From the NCBI RefSeq assembly GCF_052857255.1, contig NC_135505.1:53265102-53329101 (forward strand): a stretch of DNA of 64,000 bases. The letters are read 5' to 3'. Below, one piece after another: positions 1 to 11,807 of this stretch. Each line of letters opens with the position of its first letter. Within the stretch, counting starts at the first letter, position 1. Under the pieces are notes generated by a model. It was given only the letters and a program-made list of their open reading frames with translations, was not told where the DNA came from and did no database searches. The translations under genes were made by a program, and so were the position numbers. This DNA is from Amblyomma americanum (Eukaryota; Arthropoda; Arachnida; Ixodida; Ixodidae).

Positions 1-26
1 GCTAGTTGATAATAGATTATGGGAAC

Positions 27-121
27 AATGAATAACTGCGCAAAAATGACGGCAAAATGAAGGCGTTTGTGTCGTGTGGTTCTCCTCTCTTGTCCCGTCC
101 TTTTTTGCGCAGTTATTCATT
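27..121. repeat. Snap-back hairpin with 20-bp perfect arms
   Basis: Positions 27-46 are the exact reverse complement of 102-121, with a 55-bp loop. The arm contains the core ataactgcgc. The loop's pyrimidine-rich right side resembles the ends of the Penelope-like elements found later in the window, so this may be a PLE terminal remnant (inference). No coding sequence lies in it. Confidence 0.6.
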
Positions 122-626
122 TTGATCACGATGAATCAAAAACTCGGTTTCCAAAGTATTTTAAATGCACTGCCAACTGAAGTGCATTTGAATTATACTG
201 AGTGGGAAGCCTCTTTGCCCACTTGAATCCATGCCAGGGTTTCATTGTGAACAGAGTGAAAAGACCAGATGGAAAGAACACTGCACTAGCAGTCCTTCAC
301 ATGGCCTTCTTTTCTGTGCACCTTTTGTCATAATGAGGTATTTCCCCTTTTGCATATCAACTGTCCACTTATAAAGTTCTTATATCCAGCAGCTAGGAGA
401 ATCTTAGGTTATTAGGAATATAGCGGTTGCTTTACAACTGAATCAGACCACTTCTGCTCTGTTGAGACAATGTATTTTCTACAAGTTAAAAAAAGAAGTG
501 TAGCACTGCTCATCAGCAGCTGCATGTGCAGAGGAACGTAAGTCACAATGCCTTGGATAGGCAATGCGATTTACAGTTCCGTATTTCGTTGAGATATTAC
601 GATTGGTTTCACTTTTCCTTTCTATG
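122..626. other. No feature recognised
   Basis: AT-rich sequence with short chance open frames only. I see no RNA gene, recognisable repeat or coding signal before the RTE-like fragment that follows. Confidence 0.5.
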
Positions 627-835
627 TGGTGACCATCACCATCAGCCAGACTGCGCCCACAGGAGGACAAAGGCCTCTCCCATGCCTCTCAAAATACCCC
701 TGTCCTGCCAGCTGAGGCCACCTTATCCTTGCTATTTCTTGATCTCATCCGCCCACCTAACTTTCTGCCGCCCCCTGCTGCGCTTGCCTTCTCTTATAAT
801 CTGGTCCGTTGCCCTTAAAGGGGTACAGGCACAAA
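627..835 (-). mobile_element. RTE-like LINE 3' end (fragment, reverse)
   Basis: Read on the minus strand, this stretch matches the 3' end of the RTE-like element at 14880-15465. Shared features are the tail motif gcctttgtcct followed by gtgggcg, the cagctggc stretch, and a trailing run of tga/tgg trinucleotides typical of RTE-type tails. In the related copy the encoded end is the usual RTE C-terminal region (WAGHVMRR-like, then PREGK and RW.DEI). Only about 200 bp survive, so this is a severely 5'-truncated insertion. The clade name rests on recognition of the C-terminal peptide and the tail, not on a search. Confidence 0.65.
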
Positions 836-2126
836 ATTTAAAACCCATAAAAACGACAAGAATTCTTTCATAGGCATAAGAGATGCCTTGTTGCAGGATT
901 TAGTCACAGGCAATCAGTGGAACAAATTTTCAGTGTATTTTCAGTTTTCAGTGTTGTATGAGCAGCTGCTTGGTGCTTCCGCTCGAATAGTGTGGGTCAG
1001 AGTGCACCTGCTCCAATTATTATAATGTCATTGAACCCAGTGGTTGTTCAGAGAAACAACTACAGCTTGCCGGCAACGCTGATGTCACCGGAATGTGGCA
1101 GCTTAGGCTGGCAGGTCAAGGTGCGCTCCAGAGCTGGCGGCGACGAAGACCGAAACAGCTAGCACAAAATCTTTCGCACTGGTGTTTTGAGCTCAATTTC
1201 ATGATTGCTAGCCCCGTAAGCTTCTTTCAAACCAACAAAATGGACACCCAAAAACTTTCCGTTTGTGCCCTTTTAACGACAAACAGCTATTTTGCTTTCA
1301 TATTACATGGCCTGCCTAAGGCCATTTCCTCTTCGCTGTTGACTGAGATGTCGTAAACTCCTGTTTGTTCTCTGGCCCACTCTTCTCTTTTCCTGTCTCT
1401 TAACTTGTTACCTATCATTTTTCTTTCCGTAGCTCACTGAGTTGTGTTCAGTTTAAGTTTAAACTGTTTTGTTATTCTTCATGTTTTTCCCTATCAGTGA
1501 GTACCAATAAAGTACACTTGTTATGTATACTTTCATCTTGAGGAATATTGACAAAGTACCATTCATGGTCTGAGAGTGCATGCAAAATGCACTCCCCCCG
1601 TATTTAGTCTTCAAGTTACTGCACTCTCAATTTCCGGATCTGCAGTCAGTGTACCTGTCCTATGTAGATGTACTCTCTACCCACTTCCAGTGCCTTGCTA
1701 CCAATCAAACTGCTGTTCTCTTCCGAGACTGTTCAATGTTACTTAATTTCCTGCAGATTAAATTTCAGACCCACCATTCTGCTTTGCCTGCCCAATTCAT
1801 TGATCATGCTTTGCAATTCATCACCTGGTCATTTATTCAGCAAGGAAATATTAAACCTGCAAATTGATGAATACTGAGGTATTCTCTATTAACTCTTGTT
1901 CCCAACGGTTCCAGATTTCTGAATGTCACCTATAAACTGGCGGTCAATAGCATTGGAGAGATCGAGTCCGCCTACCTGACACCCTTCCTTACTGGAATTT
2001 TATTGCTTGCCAAAAAGGAAGCATGCCAAGGAAATCACGAGGTACGTGCTGACATACAAGAAGTTTGAAGATGTCTATGAACACCGTTATCCTTCATACA
2101 TCTATTAAAGATTCAGTAGGGTAGAG
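836..2126. other. No feature recognised
   Basis: Unassigned AT-rich sequence. An aataaa hexamer occurs at about 1506-1511, but no upstream coding frame supports a transcript end. Short open frames here have no recognisable protein signature. Confidence 0.45.
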
Positions 2127-2241
2127 AACTGGGCCAGTTGGTACATAGTTCTGCGGAAAAAAAAACAGCGGAAGGACGCAAAAACAGAGCGTGTCGTCCT
2201 GTGTCCCTCTCTGTGTTTGCGTCCTTCCGCTGTTTTTTTTT
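2127..2241. repeat. Snap-back hairpin, probable PLE terminal remnant
   Basis: Positions 2157-2189 are the reverse complement of 2209-2241 with one mismatch in 33 bp, enclosing a 19-bp loop. The flank just before it (gggccagttggtacatagtt) resembles the start of the PLE at 56064 (gggcgagttggtact) and the PLE at 21767 (ttggtacatagttcc). I infer a PLE terminus in snap-back form. Confidence 0.6.
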
Positions 2242-5149
2242 CTTGGATCTATTACCGATCTCTATGAAACAACGCCGTCTTACGTGAACGACGATGAGCC
2301 CGCAACGAGGCTCATGCGCGCACGTTGAAACCAGCCAGTTCAAATTACGTACCTTTGCAAAGGCTTGAGTAACAGCACCGCAGGTGGCGACACTGGCGAT
2401 ACACAACACGTTTTTTTTTCAGCAAAGAAGGGAAATAAAAAATTAAACTTCATGCTTGTAGTCCTGTGCACTGTTAATATATCTTTAAATGAAAAGGCGT
2501 TGTTTCGCTTGAAGCAAAATTTTATGAGTGGCGTTGCATGCGAGTTTTTCCTCCCCCGCATGTTTTTGCGCAGACTCGGGGCTCCGGTGCGTTAAATAAA
2601 ATATGGTGTAGATGATGATTGTATTGGTATTGTTCCTGATTACTGTCCTTTTTGTGCTTCGCTGCGCCTTTCGATGCTTTTTCCTGATGCTGGTAATACT
2701 AATGAACCATAAAATGAGTTATGTTGAGAAAGGCATCTCTGCGGTGCCTTCGAACCTTCCTTTGGAATGAGCATCATTTCGATAAGTGCAGCAAGACAAC
2801 TGGCAGTCTTGCCAGTTTTGCGGTAGGTAGAGTTTGTTGATATTGATTTCTCAAATCTCAACGTACTTGAGTGCGATTGTGGCAAGTACGGTGTATGCGC
2901 TGGAAGGTACCGTACTTGCCGGTCGCGTATGGCCCCAAACCGCTATGTGAAATAAGCAGGAACGACGTCCTTCGAAAGATTGAACTCCTCGTAACTTAGC
3001 GGCTAAAAAAGTATTTTGTGGGTGCATATGAGCTTGTTTGCGCGAAGCATATATCAGAGGTGCTTTGACTTGAATTTAATGCGAACATGATGCACGTGGC
3101 TTTCAGTGGCAGTTCTAGGATAATCGAAACCAACGTTGGGGTTTACACTCCCAACTGACTTCGGAGGCAACCTTTATGCTCTTATTGTTAGTTTACTGCT
3201 CGGTAGCGATATTTAATGAGTGGTCAACTGATGGTAATAGCTTGCCGACTAATTGAAAGTGTATGTTTGAAATCTGCTGGCCGCTTCTTTTCTTTCTGGA
3301 GTAGAATACTAGTTGGACTAGGACCAGGAGCCAGGACTAGGAGCCAAAAAGAAATGTGTGATTATTTGTTAGCGGATGGGGTTACATACTCGTTAACATG
3401 ATCTTTGTAAATGCACTGAACTAAGTGGTTGTAATAGCTATCAGTTTATTTTTTCCTCGTATCCTTTTAAAACCGATTAACTTTGCAAATCCACATAAAA
3501 ACGTGTGGTTTCTCCTATTTTTTCAGTTTTTAGGGAAAGCACTGAAACAGCCTTACTTAAAGAGATGGCGTGGGGTCTTCCTTTGTTCTTGCTCAATTCT
3601 AAATGCACTTAGTTTCATTTGATTGCCAACATAATTTTAGCCTAGTTTACTTGTTCAAGATTATTGTGAATAGCCATTTGGCTTCCTAGTGCTTTTCCCT
3701 CTGTCTGTTAAGAGCCATGTTGGTGGTCGAGACCATGGAGGAAGCCTCTTCTTCCATCTAATCCGCTGATAGCTGCCTGCCTCGTTGAAATTCTTATTTC
3801 TGCCTTTTTATAACGACTATGGCTAGCGGGGCCTCAGAAACACTGGTGTGAAGGCTTGGAACAATACTCCTCAGGGTGTTGCACCTACATTTTATAAATT
3901 AAACACATTATCGAAGAAGTATTTTTGGCACAAGTTTCTTGATCATGGTGTTAAAATGCAAGGACTAAAATAAATCTGGGTCGTCACAGGTTCTTCGACA
4001 CGTTTGCTAACACGTGTGCAAAGTACTTCAATATTATTGTTGATATTCTAAAAAGTTTATTGTTCCTTATAGTTGTGAAAAGTGTTTTCTTTGCAAATGA
4101 TCGCATGAAATGCGTAATATCTTTTTTTTCTTTGCGTTTTTGTGTTCCTACGTGCTAGCACCTCTTCTGCCCAACTCCTAATACTTAGGCGAATTGGACA
4201 CGAAACTGGCCTTCACCTATGGATCCGCTTGATATAGATATATCCTCAAATGACAATAAATTGAAATCGAAACGATGCATGGTTTGAAGCTTATTTCTTA
4301 AAATACATGAGAAATGCATGCATACACTGATTGGTCATACAGAAAAAAGTCCCAGAGTAATATGCTCTAATGGGTCCTCTCCACCGTCATGTACGAGTGA
4401 TCACATGTTGCTTTTATGCAGTCCAGCTTCGTGCACTTTGACGCAATGCTCTTTCATGCTTCTCAGAAAGGGCTGTATTTATTCTTTTATGGCATCCTTT
4501 ATGGAGATCACTCTTGCATTTGGTATTCTTCAGTATATAGTAATCTTAAATCCAAAAGGAACCTTCAGGATTCATGCAATGCATTCAACTCGTGCTGCAA
4601 TTTGTGTGAAGTCAGTAAAAGTACCGTTATTTTTTAGTGTACAAAATAAATTTTTACCTTTTCCATGTTGGTTTCGATTGTCCAGAACGTATTAATTGCT
4701 GCTAGGAAAGGATGCAGTTTAGATGAGGCTTTTGAATGCCTCATTTCTGTTTTATGTGCCTGGGTATTACTGTCTGGCATGCTAAACTTTGCAGCAGTGT
4801 GCAAAATATCAGAACATATTTACTTATCTCCAGAAAATAAAGAGGAAAAAATGTGCTTCAGTCCGCCAAGATGTCTAATTCGGTACAGCAGTGTTAAACC
4901 TCGTTCCTCTGCTTATTTACACCAGTGTAATACCTCTCTCCTCTGCTTATTAATATAAAACTGCACTAACAAAATCTAAGAAGTCGTTTTCCAATCACAC
5001 TTTTCAAATGATGCTAATTAATACCCAAAAATTTCACACCATTGTTAACAAAAGCAATAACTCTACTAATAGCCTAAAACGTCAGTTGCTCAGGTAATTA
5101 ACAATTACATATATGCGGGTGTTCTTAGCTATGTTGAAGGCTGGTTTTA
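2242..5149. other. No feature recognised
   Basis: About 2.9 kb with no protein signature, tandem repeat or known element that I can identify. Short open frames are scattered on both strands with no shared frame. It may be host intergenic or intronic DNA, or old repeats too decayed to read. Confidence 0.4.
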
Positions 5150-5199
5150 TGAACGATTTATATACCACACGTCCTCGTTATCCAATTTGTCACTTCTTG

Positions 5200-6443
5200 T
5201 AGACCCCATTATTATAGATCCTGCTGCGGTAGGAAAAATTGAGATGTCGCCTCCATTCGGTGTGGAGATCAACATTAAACTTCTAAAAATATGAAAGCTT
5301 AGATTACTGTCATTCTTTTCTAATCTATTTGAAGAATCTCTTGAGCATGGTAGTGTCCCCAATGAGTGGAACGTGGGCAAGGTGGTTTCCTAGCACAAGT
5401 CTGGAGACATTCTTCTAATAACTGCTCACTCATTTCATTTACTAGTATCCTCTGTAAGATCATCTGCTCTCTACCTTGCAAGCTTTTTAGAGTGAAATTC
5501 CTTTCTCGTTCACTGCCAGCAAGGGTTTCATAAAATATTTTCATGTAAGACACAGCTTCTTTGTGCTACACACGATGGGCGTTTAATCTTGGACGGAGTC
5601 CTGTGGAAGACTGTATATTCCTCGATCTCTCAAAAGCCTTTGGCAAAATTTCGCAACAATTACTTCTTTTCAAATTCAGTAATCTAAATCTCGACACTAA
5701 AGTTATTTCATCGCTACAGTGTTTCCTCACTAATCGTTCTCAATTTGTGACTGCAGATCAAACTGCCTCCTGTTCCTCTCCTGTAGGCTCAGGAACTCTC
5801 CGGGGTTCAGTTTTGGGCCCCGATTTTTGTCATTTATGTAAATGAGTTTGCTAATAGCGTTTCTTTTCTGTCCTTTTGCCATTTACTGCAATATTTACCG
5901 TGAAATTAACAGCGACTCTTACGCTTCTGTTCTTGAATTTGATATTACCCAAATTTTGAAATGCTCAACACATGGCACTTAACTTGAATAAGTGTAAACA
6001 CACCACTTTCGTAACGTAGCATCGTAACAGTCACTTACACACTTTATATTACACCCCTAGAAACTGTCTTTGTACAAATACCTCAGTGTGCATACAACTT
6101 CTCACTCCTCTGAGAAATTGCATATTAGATTTACTCCTAACAATGCTAACCATACGTTAGGGTATCTGCATCGGAATGTTGCCTTCCTCTAGTTCAGTAA
6201 AATTTCTTCTTAATAAAACATTTGTTCGATCTAACTTGGAATATACACCATCAGTCTGGGGCAGATCACTATCATTTGAATTTGTTCAAAACAAAGTGTT
6301 GCGATTCTTACTTTTCAGTTATCACTACAGCTGCAGTGCTATGACTATGAAGACTACCTTGTTATTGCCACTGCTTTCATACCACAGAAAAATTTCTCGC
6401 TTATATCTGTTTCACAAGATCTACTATAACAATCCTCTCATTA
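5200..6443 (+). pseudogene. Reverse transcriptase of CR1/Jockey-like LINE (dead)
   Basis: The translation, in shifting frames, follows the RT order of CR1/Jockey-type LINEs. A stretch near 5340 reads FEESLEHGSVPNEW.VGKVV. The palm motif IFLDLSKAFGKISQQLL (5606-5660) replaces the usual AFDKVSHQLL. QCFLTNRSQFVTA and a PQGSVLGP-like segment (GTLRGSVLGP) follow. After 6190 come the thumb-region residues LLNKTFVRSNLEYTPSVWGRSL. Multiple stops and frameshifts interrupt it, and the catalytic Asp-Asp box is not readable in any frame between 5845 and 6176. The protein would have copied the element RNA into DNA at the target site. It is certainly inactive. Confidence 0.75.
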
Positions 6444-6450
6444 AGAGCTG

Positions 6451-7011
6451 CCGCTGCGGTGGCTCATTGGTTAGAGCACCCGGCTGTTGAACCGCAGTAC
6501 GCGGGTTCGATCTTGGCTGTGGCGGGCGAATTTCGATAGAGGCGAAACTCACGACACGCCGCGGTGGCTCACTGGTTAGGGCGCTCGACTACTGATTCGG
6601 AGTTCCCGGGTTCGAACCCGACCGCGGCGACTGGGTTTTTATGGAGGAAAAACGCTTATGCCCCGTGTGCTGTGCGATGCCAGTGCACGTTAAAGATCGC
6701 CAGGTAGTCAAAATTACTCCGGAGCCCTCCACTACGGCCCCTATTTCTTTCTTCTTTCACTACCTTCTTTATGCCTTCCCTTGCTGCTTGGTTCAGGTGT
6801 CCAACGATATGAGACAGATACTGCCTCATTTCTCTTCCCTCAAAACCAATTAAACAAAATTTAAATAAAACTCTGGGGGCCCTTGTACTGTGTGATATCT
6901 GTACGTTAAGAACCCCAGGTGACCGGATTTTCTGGAGCCCTTCACCACAGCGTCCCTCATAGCTTGGTTCGATTAGGGGCGTTGAACCCTCATAAGTCCT
7001 AAACCATCAGG
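6451..7011 (+). mobile_element. tRNA-derived SINE type 1 (split by a second SINE)
   Basis: Begins with a tRNA-like head: ggtggctcattggttagagc (A-box region) followed by gcgggttcgat (B box). The body includes the usual tgtactgtgtgat, cgttaagaacccc and ctggagcccttcaccac blocks, and ends with a gttgaaccctcat-type 3' segment. The body is split: 6451-6550 and 6874-7011 belong to this copy and the middle is SINE type 2. Total own length is about 238 bp. A 7-bp target-site duplication (agagctg) flanks it inside the LINE. The family resembles tick Ruka-like SINEs; that name is recalled, not checked. Confidence 0.75.
6551..6867 (+). mobile_element. tRNA-derived SINE type 2, nested in SINE type 1
   Basis: A complete-looking 317-bp SINE. 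The tRNA-like head (cgccgcggtggctcactgg...) has a clear B box gggttcgaacccg. The body contains gtgctgtgcgatgccagtgcacg, ctccggagccctccactacgg and gttcaggtgtccaacgatatgag, and the copy ends in an A-rich tail. It is flanked by the 6-bp duplication aaactc (6545-6550 and 6868-6873), which splits the older SINE in its body. A second near full-length copy sits at 21017-21328 and a reversed partial one at 11808-12003. Confidence 0.82.
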
Positions 7012-7400
7012 AGAGCTGGCTGCAAACTACGCCTACACGTTTCCGACAGCAGCGATCTCTACAAAATAGGTGTTCCTTCAAGTTGCACCAAAATTTTTTT
7101 TATTCATTTTCTCCCAGTATTTCTGCAAGTTGGAACCACCTACGCGCCAAGTAGTTGACATTACTGACTGTAATACTGCTGCATGTATTGTGCCACTAGA
7201 AATTTGTCTATATTCTTGAATTTGTTTTCACTGTCTTATTCTCCGTAACAATTATCTTTCTGCCACATTTGTTCTTGCTGTTTCCTTTTTTGCCATCTCA
7301 CACCGCATTTTTCTTTTGCTGGACTAATGGTATTTACTGTATGTTGTCCCTCCCTCTCGAAATGCCTTCAGGTGCTGAGAGTAAATAAATAAAAAAACAT

Positions 7401-9089
7401 GAATAATGGTGGCGCACACAGCTTGTTTTTCGTAATCTTTCACCAGTGTCGTACAAAATATGTGCTTTTAGGAAAGCCTCCATCTAGTTATCGGGTGGTG
7501 CCAGTATTACTACTCGATGTAAAGAGCACGTATCCACGTTTCGTAGAACTTCGCTTATGAACAGTGATTTTGTGGTGTCCATTTTCAGCTAATGTATTTT
7601 ATTCCAGCATGGCCATGGTATTGGAACGAGTTCTGCCACATTTATATTTTAACAGTGTTGTTTACCGCCACCAGTGGACACCTTTATCCAGTTTTCACCA
7701 CGATGCAAGAGTTGTCTGGCGTATGGTTGTTAAACAATGCCGTACGGTTCGTGGAGATTTGCCATCATGTGAGGCCAGTTATGCATCTCATGAAGATGCG
7801 TACCTGTCACTAAAAAAGTACTGAATTGTGCTCAAATATAATATGGCTGACAGACTCAGCCATTTCGTTCCTGGCAACTGCTTTAGAATACAGCTGTTTT
7901 CAATTCTTTGTGAACAATATTTCCACAAAAAAATTGACTTCTACATTTCCTGCATGTTCGTCATCTCTGTTGGTTTCTCTGCCTCATGCAATGTCATGGC
8001 ACATTTGCCAAGGACACTTGCAAATGTTGTCATGCTTAATTTAAGAAACTATATGCCGTATTTTTCTTGAGGGAAAGAAAATGTGCTATGAAGATCCCAT
8101 ATTCACTGTAATCTCTTTGGATAAATAAACATTGAAGGGGTCAGGAACCAGAAGTCTTAGTGAAGTAAAATTGGTTTATGCACTTTATTGTTTCTAGTCG
8201 TGAGATCAAAGTTGCAATTGTAGGTACAATGGAGGTTAACTTGGCCGCCTTACATGATCTTTAACCATTCTTGATATATTTGTCAGCAGTCTTTAAATGC
8301 ATTTTTTGCCAGTCATGAAAGAAGGGACGAGGAGAATGACACATCGTCCACCAGACCGGTCACCGTCTAATTCAGCGAGATGTGTTAAGGAGTGGAGGCA
8401 ACAAATTTTCTGTGTGGGTATTTGCCCTGGAATGACATAGTATACATAAGTAAACACTGATCATCGCGTGGAGTTGAGTGCTAAATCAATAATATAACTT
8501 CGTCCACTATAGTTCCAGTTGTCAGATAATAGTCGCAACATCACAAGTGGGTATGAGATCACGTAAGGCATACAAAAACTGCAAAATAACCATTGCTTTA
8601 TAGTTGTAATTATCTCATGCTCTTGCACTAAACTGTTTCCAAAGCCGGCATGGCCGCAAATTATTCTATTTCACATTTTGTATGCCTCGGCTGATCAGAT
8701 GCTAGCTTGTAATGTCGCTGCTGAAACCGAAACGGCATGGAAAAATAAATTCAATAAGTAGAGGATGGACTTTTCGGTTTAAACAAAAAGAGTACACTGA
8801 ATTCAGTTCTCAAAATTTGGCTTCAAAAAAAGGATGGTCAGTATTCCTCAACATACATGCCACAACTAGCTGGCTACCGATGGGACTTACACACACTCGG
8901 GCAAAGAGGTAAACTGATGCGCAGTAATGCGTTTCGACGTATTACTCTGCCAATTTACACAACTCTGCAAATCTGGAGGCTCCAAGCAGTCGAAAGGTTA
9001 GATATTTTGCGGATGATCATAAATCAGCCAACACCCGGACGTCGTTAGCTTGTCGTTATAAAATATATGGCGGGCATAATTTCTTGGTT
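7401..9089. other. No feature recognised
   Basis: AT-rich unassigned sequence. Two overlapping open frames of about 70-85 codons at 7564-7824 and 7826-8070 have no recognisable motif. I do not call them genes. Confidence 0.4.
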
Positions 9090-9132
9090 TCGGTTTTGAT
9101 TATGGGAGTTTAACGCCCCAAATCGACCCAGG
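9090..9132 (-). mobile_element. SINE type 1 3'-end fragment (reverse)
   Basis: The motif ggttttgatt...gggagtttaacgccccaaa matches, on the minus strand, the 3' segment of the SINE copy at 55988-56063 (ggttttgatttatcagggtttaacgtcccaaaa). Only about 43 bp can be recognised. Confidence 0.5.
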
Positions 9133-9159
9133 AATATTTTTAAAAACAAAAAACGAAGG

Positions 9160-11100
9160 CATATAACGGTAAAGCTTAGGCGCATGAGATAGAGATGGAG
9201 GTAAGTGGTAGAGGAAAGGCAGCGAGGTTAACCAGTAAAATGTTCCGGTTGGCTACCCTGCACTGGGGGAGACAGATGAGGGGGGCGTGAATTAATAAGA
9301 AATTCAAAAATGCGGTCCGTATCAAGCACGACGAGCAATGAGACAAGTACAGTAAGTTAGATGCCGCCGCAGCTGTAGCCTGCACACCTTGAGGGCTGCT
9401 GACTGCTACGACTTGACTGGAAACTATCGAGGGCCCTCCATCACAAGGTAGCGCAGACGTTTGAGTGTCAAGAAAGGCTGCTTGCCGCTGAGGCTGATAA
9501 TATTGATAACAACGTAAGCATCGGACACTCTCGAAAGGATGACGCTAGAGGATGCGTTGTGAAAGCTTTTGGACAGCTGCAAGCACTGGATTCAACAAAT
9601 CCAGGATCTGCAGGCAGCTTGGATGTGCATGCTAGACAGCAGCACACGCATGGCATTCACGATTGGCTTAAGCATTGCAATCGCTTGCTCGTCTGCAACC
9701 TGGTCCGGTTTCTGACCTACTACCGGACCAGCAGTAGGCTAAACTAACTGGGTGCGCGGTGCTGGGTTTGGTGCTCGGTGTTTCGGGAGCGATGGCCAAG
9801 TCACTTGGCGGTCCCGGTGTTGGACGGGAGTTGTGACTTGTGCTTGATTAGCAATGGGCTCGCGACTCTGAGCACGCAATACCTTCTTGGTCACTGCGGG
9901 TGTGTGTAGATCAGGCAGAAATGGTCAAGACCTCTCTGCGACAACCGTCTGTGCCTCGCCGTTCATATTGCTCCAAATCCTTAAAGTATTATGCGGAGGG
10001 GGAGGACAAGTTGCGGAAATTCTTGGACGATCCTTTCCGATGCTAAGCACACTTTTAAAATGTCTGTGACGAGGGCGACGACGTCGTCGCACCTTAGCGG
10101 CAGGTTCTCTGTGTGTGTAATTGTCTCTTGTCGTTTGTTTGAGTATCGCCCTCTCCCTTTTCAGGCGAGTACAATCTTTTGAGACAGCTTCATGAGGGCC
10201 GCGGCAATCGGCACACGTAAGGACTGTTGCCCGGCAAGAATTGCCGCTGTATGGCTGAGTACACCGTGGGAACACGATGGGGAAATTGCACACACTACTC
10301 GCATGTGCTATCTTCATGCATTTCCGGCAAAGGAGATGCTTCAGGACGTAAGCTCTAACTACATGCCGAAAGTGCCCAACCTTCAGGTACGTTGGAATCC
10401 AGTCCCTTTGGAAGGTCAACTTGATGAACTTTGTCCTCACAAAGCGCTGAGCTTGCAGTATGGCTATACCTTTGGTAGCTGGTTGAACCAAGCTGGGCAG
10501 GTCAGAGTCTCGCGTGGCTACGTCGACGTCGTAAATGGCGCTTACCGTAGTGCGACTGCCTAGAAGGACATGGTATCGAACGCTGATGCCGCCGAGCGTT
10601 CTGATGTTGCTGAAACTCTCAAGCGCGTTCCGGTCCGTGACATCAATGGCGACGACATACCTAAAAAGATTAACCCTCACATCTTTATGTGCTCCCAGGA
10701 CTCGAGCCTCCAGGAACGCAGACGTGACTTGCCTATTGATATGGTTAAGATTGTCGGTGGGTGTCTCTTGCACAAATAGGACAGTATGAGCCGATGATCC
10801 TCGCTCCATTATAATCGTGGACGTACTCGATGACGGCGAGTTCTCAAGTTTGTGCCGCCTCCGTTTGGCATTCTTGCTTACGACTCTGATGAAGCCGTTG
10901 TCAGCCGAAGAGCCATCACTAGTGGCCGAGTACACCACCGTGGCCTGGCTGTTTGCGTCATTCGGGAGGCCAAGACATTTCCTCTGGACGGAAGAGGGTG
11001 GCCGACCGGACTGAAGTTCAACAGCGGCCACTTCAATTACTGTCACCAAAAAAGAAACAGTGGTTCCATTATAATGTCGTTAAAGAGAAAAAACTGAAGA
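9160..11100 (-). mobile_element. I-like non-LTR element keeping ORF1 and 3' tail but no ORF2
   Basis: On the minus strand a gag-like ORF1 (ATG at 11049, stop at 9925) is followed within about 760 bp by a 3' segment containing gcagggtagccaaccgg and tggttaacctcgctgcc. I recognise that segment as a common tick LINE tail. No endonuclease or RT coding sequence lies between, although a full-length element would have about 3 kb of ORF2 there. I read it as an internally deleted derivative of an I-clade-type element, analogous in form to ORF1-only 'half-LINEs'. An independent junction of two unrelated fragments is possible. Confidence 0.55.
9925..11049 (-). CDS. Gag-like ORF1 protein of I-like LINE (374 aa, uninterrupted)
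   Basis: A 374-codon frame with no internal stop, the longest open frame in the window. ORF1 proteins of this class bind element RNA and escort it in ribonucleoprotein particles. The N-terminal 100 residues are low-complexity Ser/Thr-rich. Residues about 105-220 form the conserved middle part. Zinc knuckles follow: residues 241-254 fit CX2CX4HX4C exactly, 263-272 is a degraded second knuckle (the His position is Tyr and the first Cys is Phe), and 279-293 fits CX2CX3HX7C. The C-terminus is Arg-rich (KVRRRRRPRHR around residue 320). The frame survives in a region where neighbouring LINEs are full of stops, so it is either young or constrained. Expression is unknown. Confidence 0.7.
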   Translation of the reverse strand: MVTVIEVAAVELQSGRPPSSVQRKCLGLPNDANSQATVVYSATSDGSSADNGFIRVVSKNAKRRRHKLENSPSSSTSTIIMERGSSAHTVLFVQETPTDNLNHINRQVTSAFLEARVLGAHKDVRVNLFRYVVAIDVTDRNALESFSNIRTLGGISVRYHVLLGSRTTVSAIYDVDVATRDSDLPSLVQPATKGIAILQAQRFVRTKFIKLTFQRDWIPTYLKVGHFRHVVRAYVLKHLLCRKCMKIAHASSVCNFPIVFPRCTQPYSGNSCRATVLTCADCRGPHEAVSKDCTRLKRERAILKQTTRDNYTHREPAAKVRRRRRPRHRHFKSVLSIGKDRPRISATCPPPPHNTLRIWSNMNGEAQTVVAERS

Positions 11101-11807
11101 GGCGAAGGGACGGCGTTCTGCTCTGGAGCCACTTCGTCTTCTTCAGCAATTGCATAAGAGAAAACACAAAAAGCATCGGATACCCATGGAGAATGAATGC
11201 ATGGAGGATTAATACAAACAGAAGCAGAGACAAGTCAAAATATTCAAGGTGAGGAACAATTTGACTGTTTGCTGTTGGAGTGAGAAACAGAAAATGAGAT
11301 TATGCCATGAAGCTGAATGAGTCTATACGCGATAGCGAACGTGCTAGTGTGACTACTAGCGGTAAAGAATTCCAGGTTTTTATGGCAGAAAAAAAGGCAG
11401 TTTGTGTTCCATAATTTTCCTTCCTTTTTGTGGTTGCATATTGTTTTGTTCAGAAAATCGAGTGTTACTATTAGCGAGGAAAAGAAGCAGAGAAATAGAG
11501 AAGTTTATGATTATCATTGCGAGTGCAGAAATTAGGAGCCGTAGCATAACATTAAGGAGGCATTTTAACGGCGGAATATTTAGGTGAGAATAAAGAGGTG
11601 AAGCAGAGATTATGTAAGGGCTGAAAGGTAAATTTCGAAAAGCTTGATTTTAAAGATGATAAATAAACTCTTCTTGACAAATGCGGTGTCGGTATTACCC
11701 ACGATGATATGTAATATTTAAATGTGCTGTCAATGAACACCGAAAAGAGGGATAAGAGAACATGGCATTAAAAAATGTCTGGTTTTTATTAATTCTCTTA
11801 TAAATTA

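Larger units (their letters stand above)
5150..7400 (+). mobile_element. CR1/Jockey-like LINE, 5'-truncated, interrupted by two nested SINEs
   Basis: A degenerate non-LTR retrotransposon on the plus strand. It starts inside ORF2 just upstream of the RT domain, runs through RT to 6450, is broken by SINE DNA at 6451-7011, and resumes with the C-terminal codons to a stop near 7219. A 3' UTR follows, ending in an A-rich aataaataaaaaaa tail at about 7384-7398. The two LINE halves join cleanly across the SINE with a 7-bp duplication (agagctg at 6444-6450 and 7012-7018). The endonuclease domain and ORF1 are absent, as expected for 5' truncation during target-primed reverse transcription. CR1/Jockey is my family assignment from RT motifs; a tree would be needed to separate these clades. 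Confidence 0.8.
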
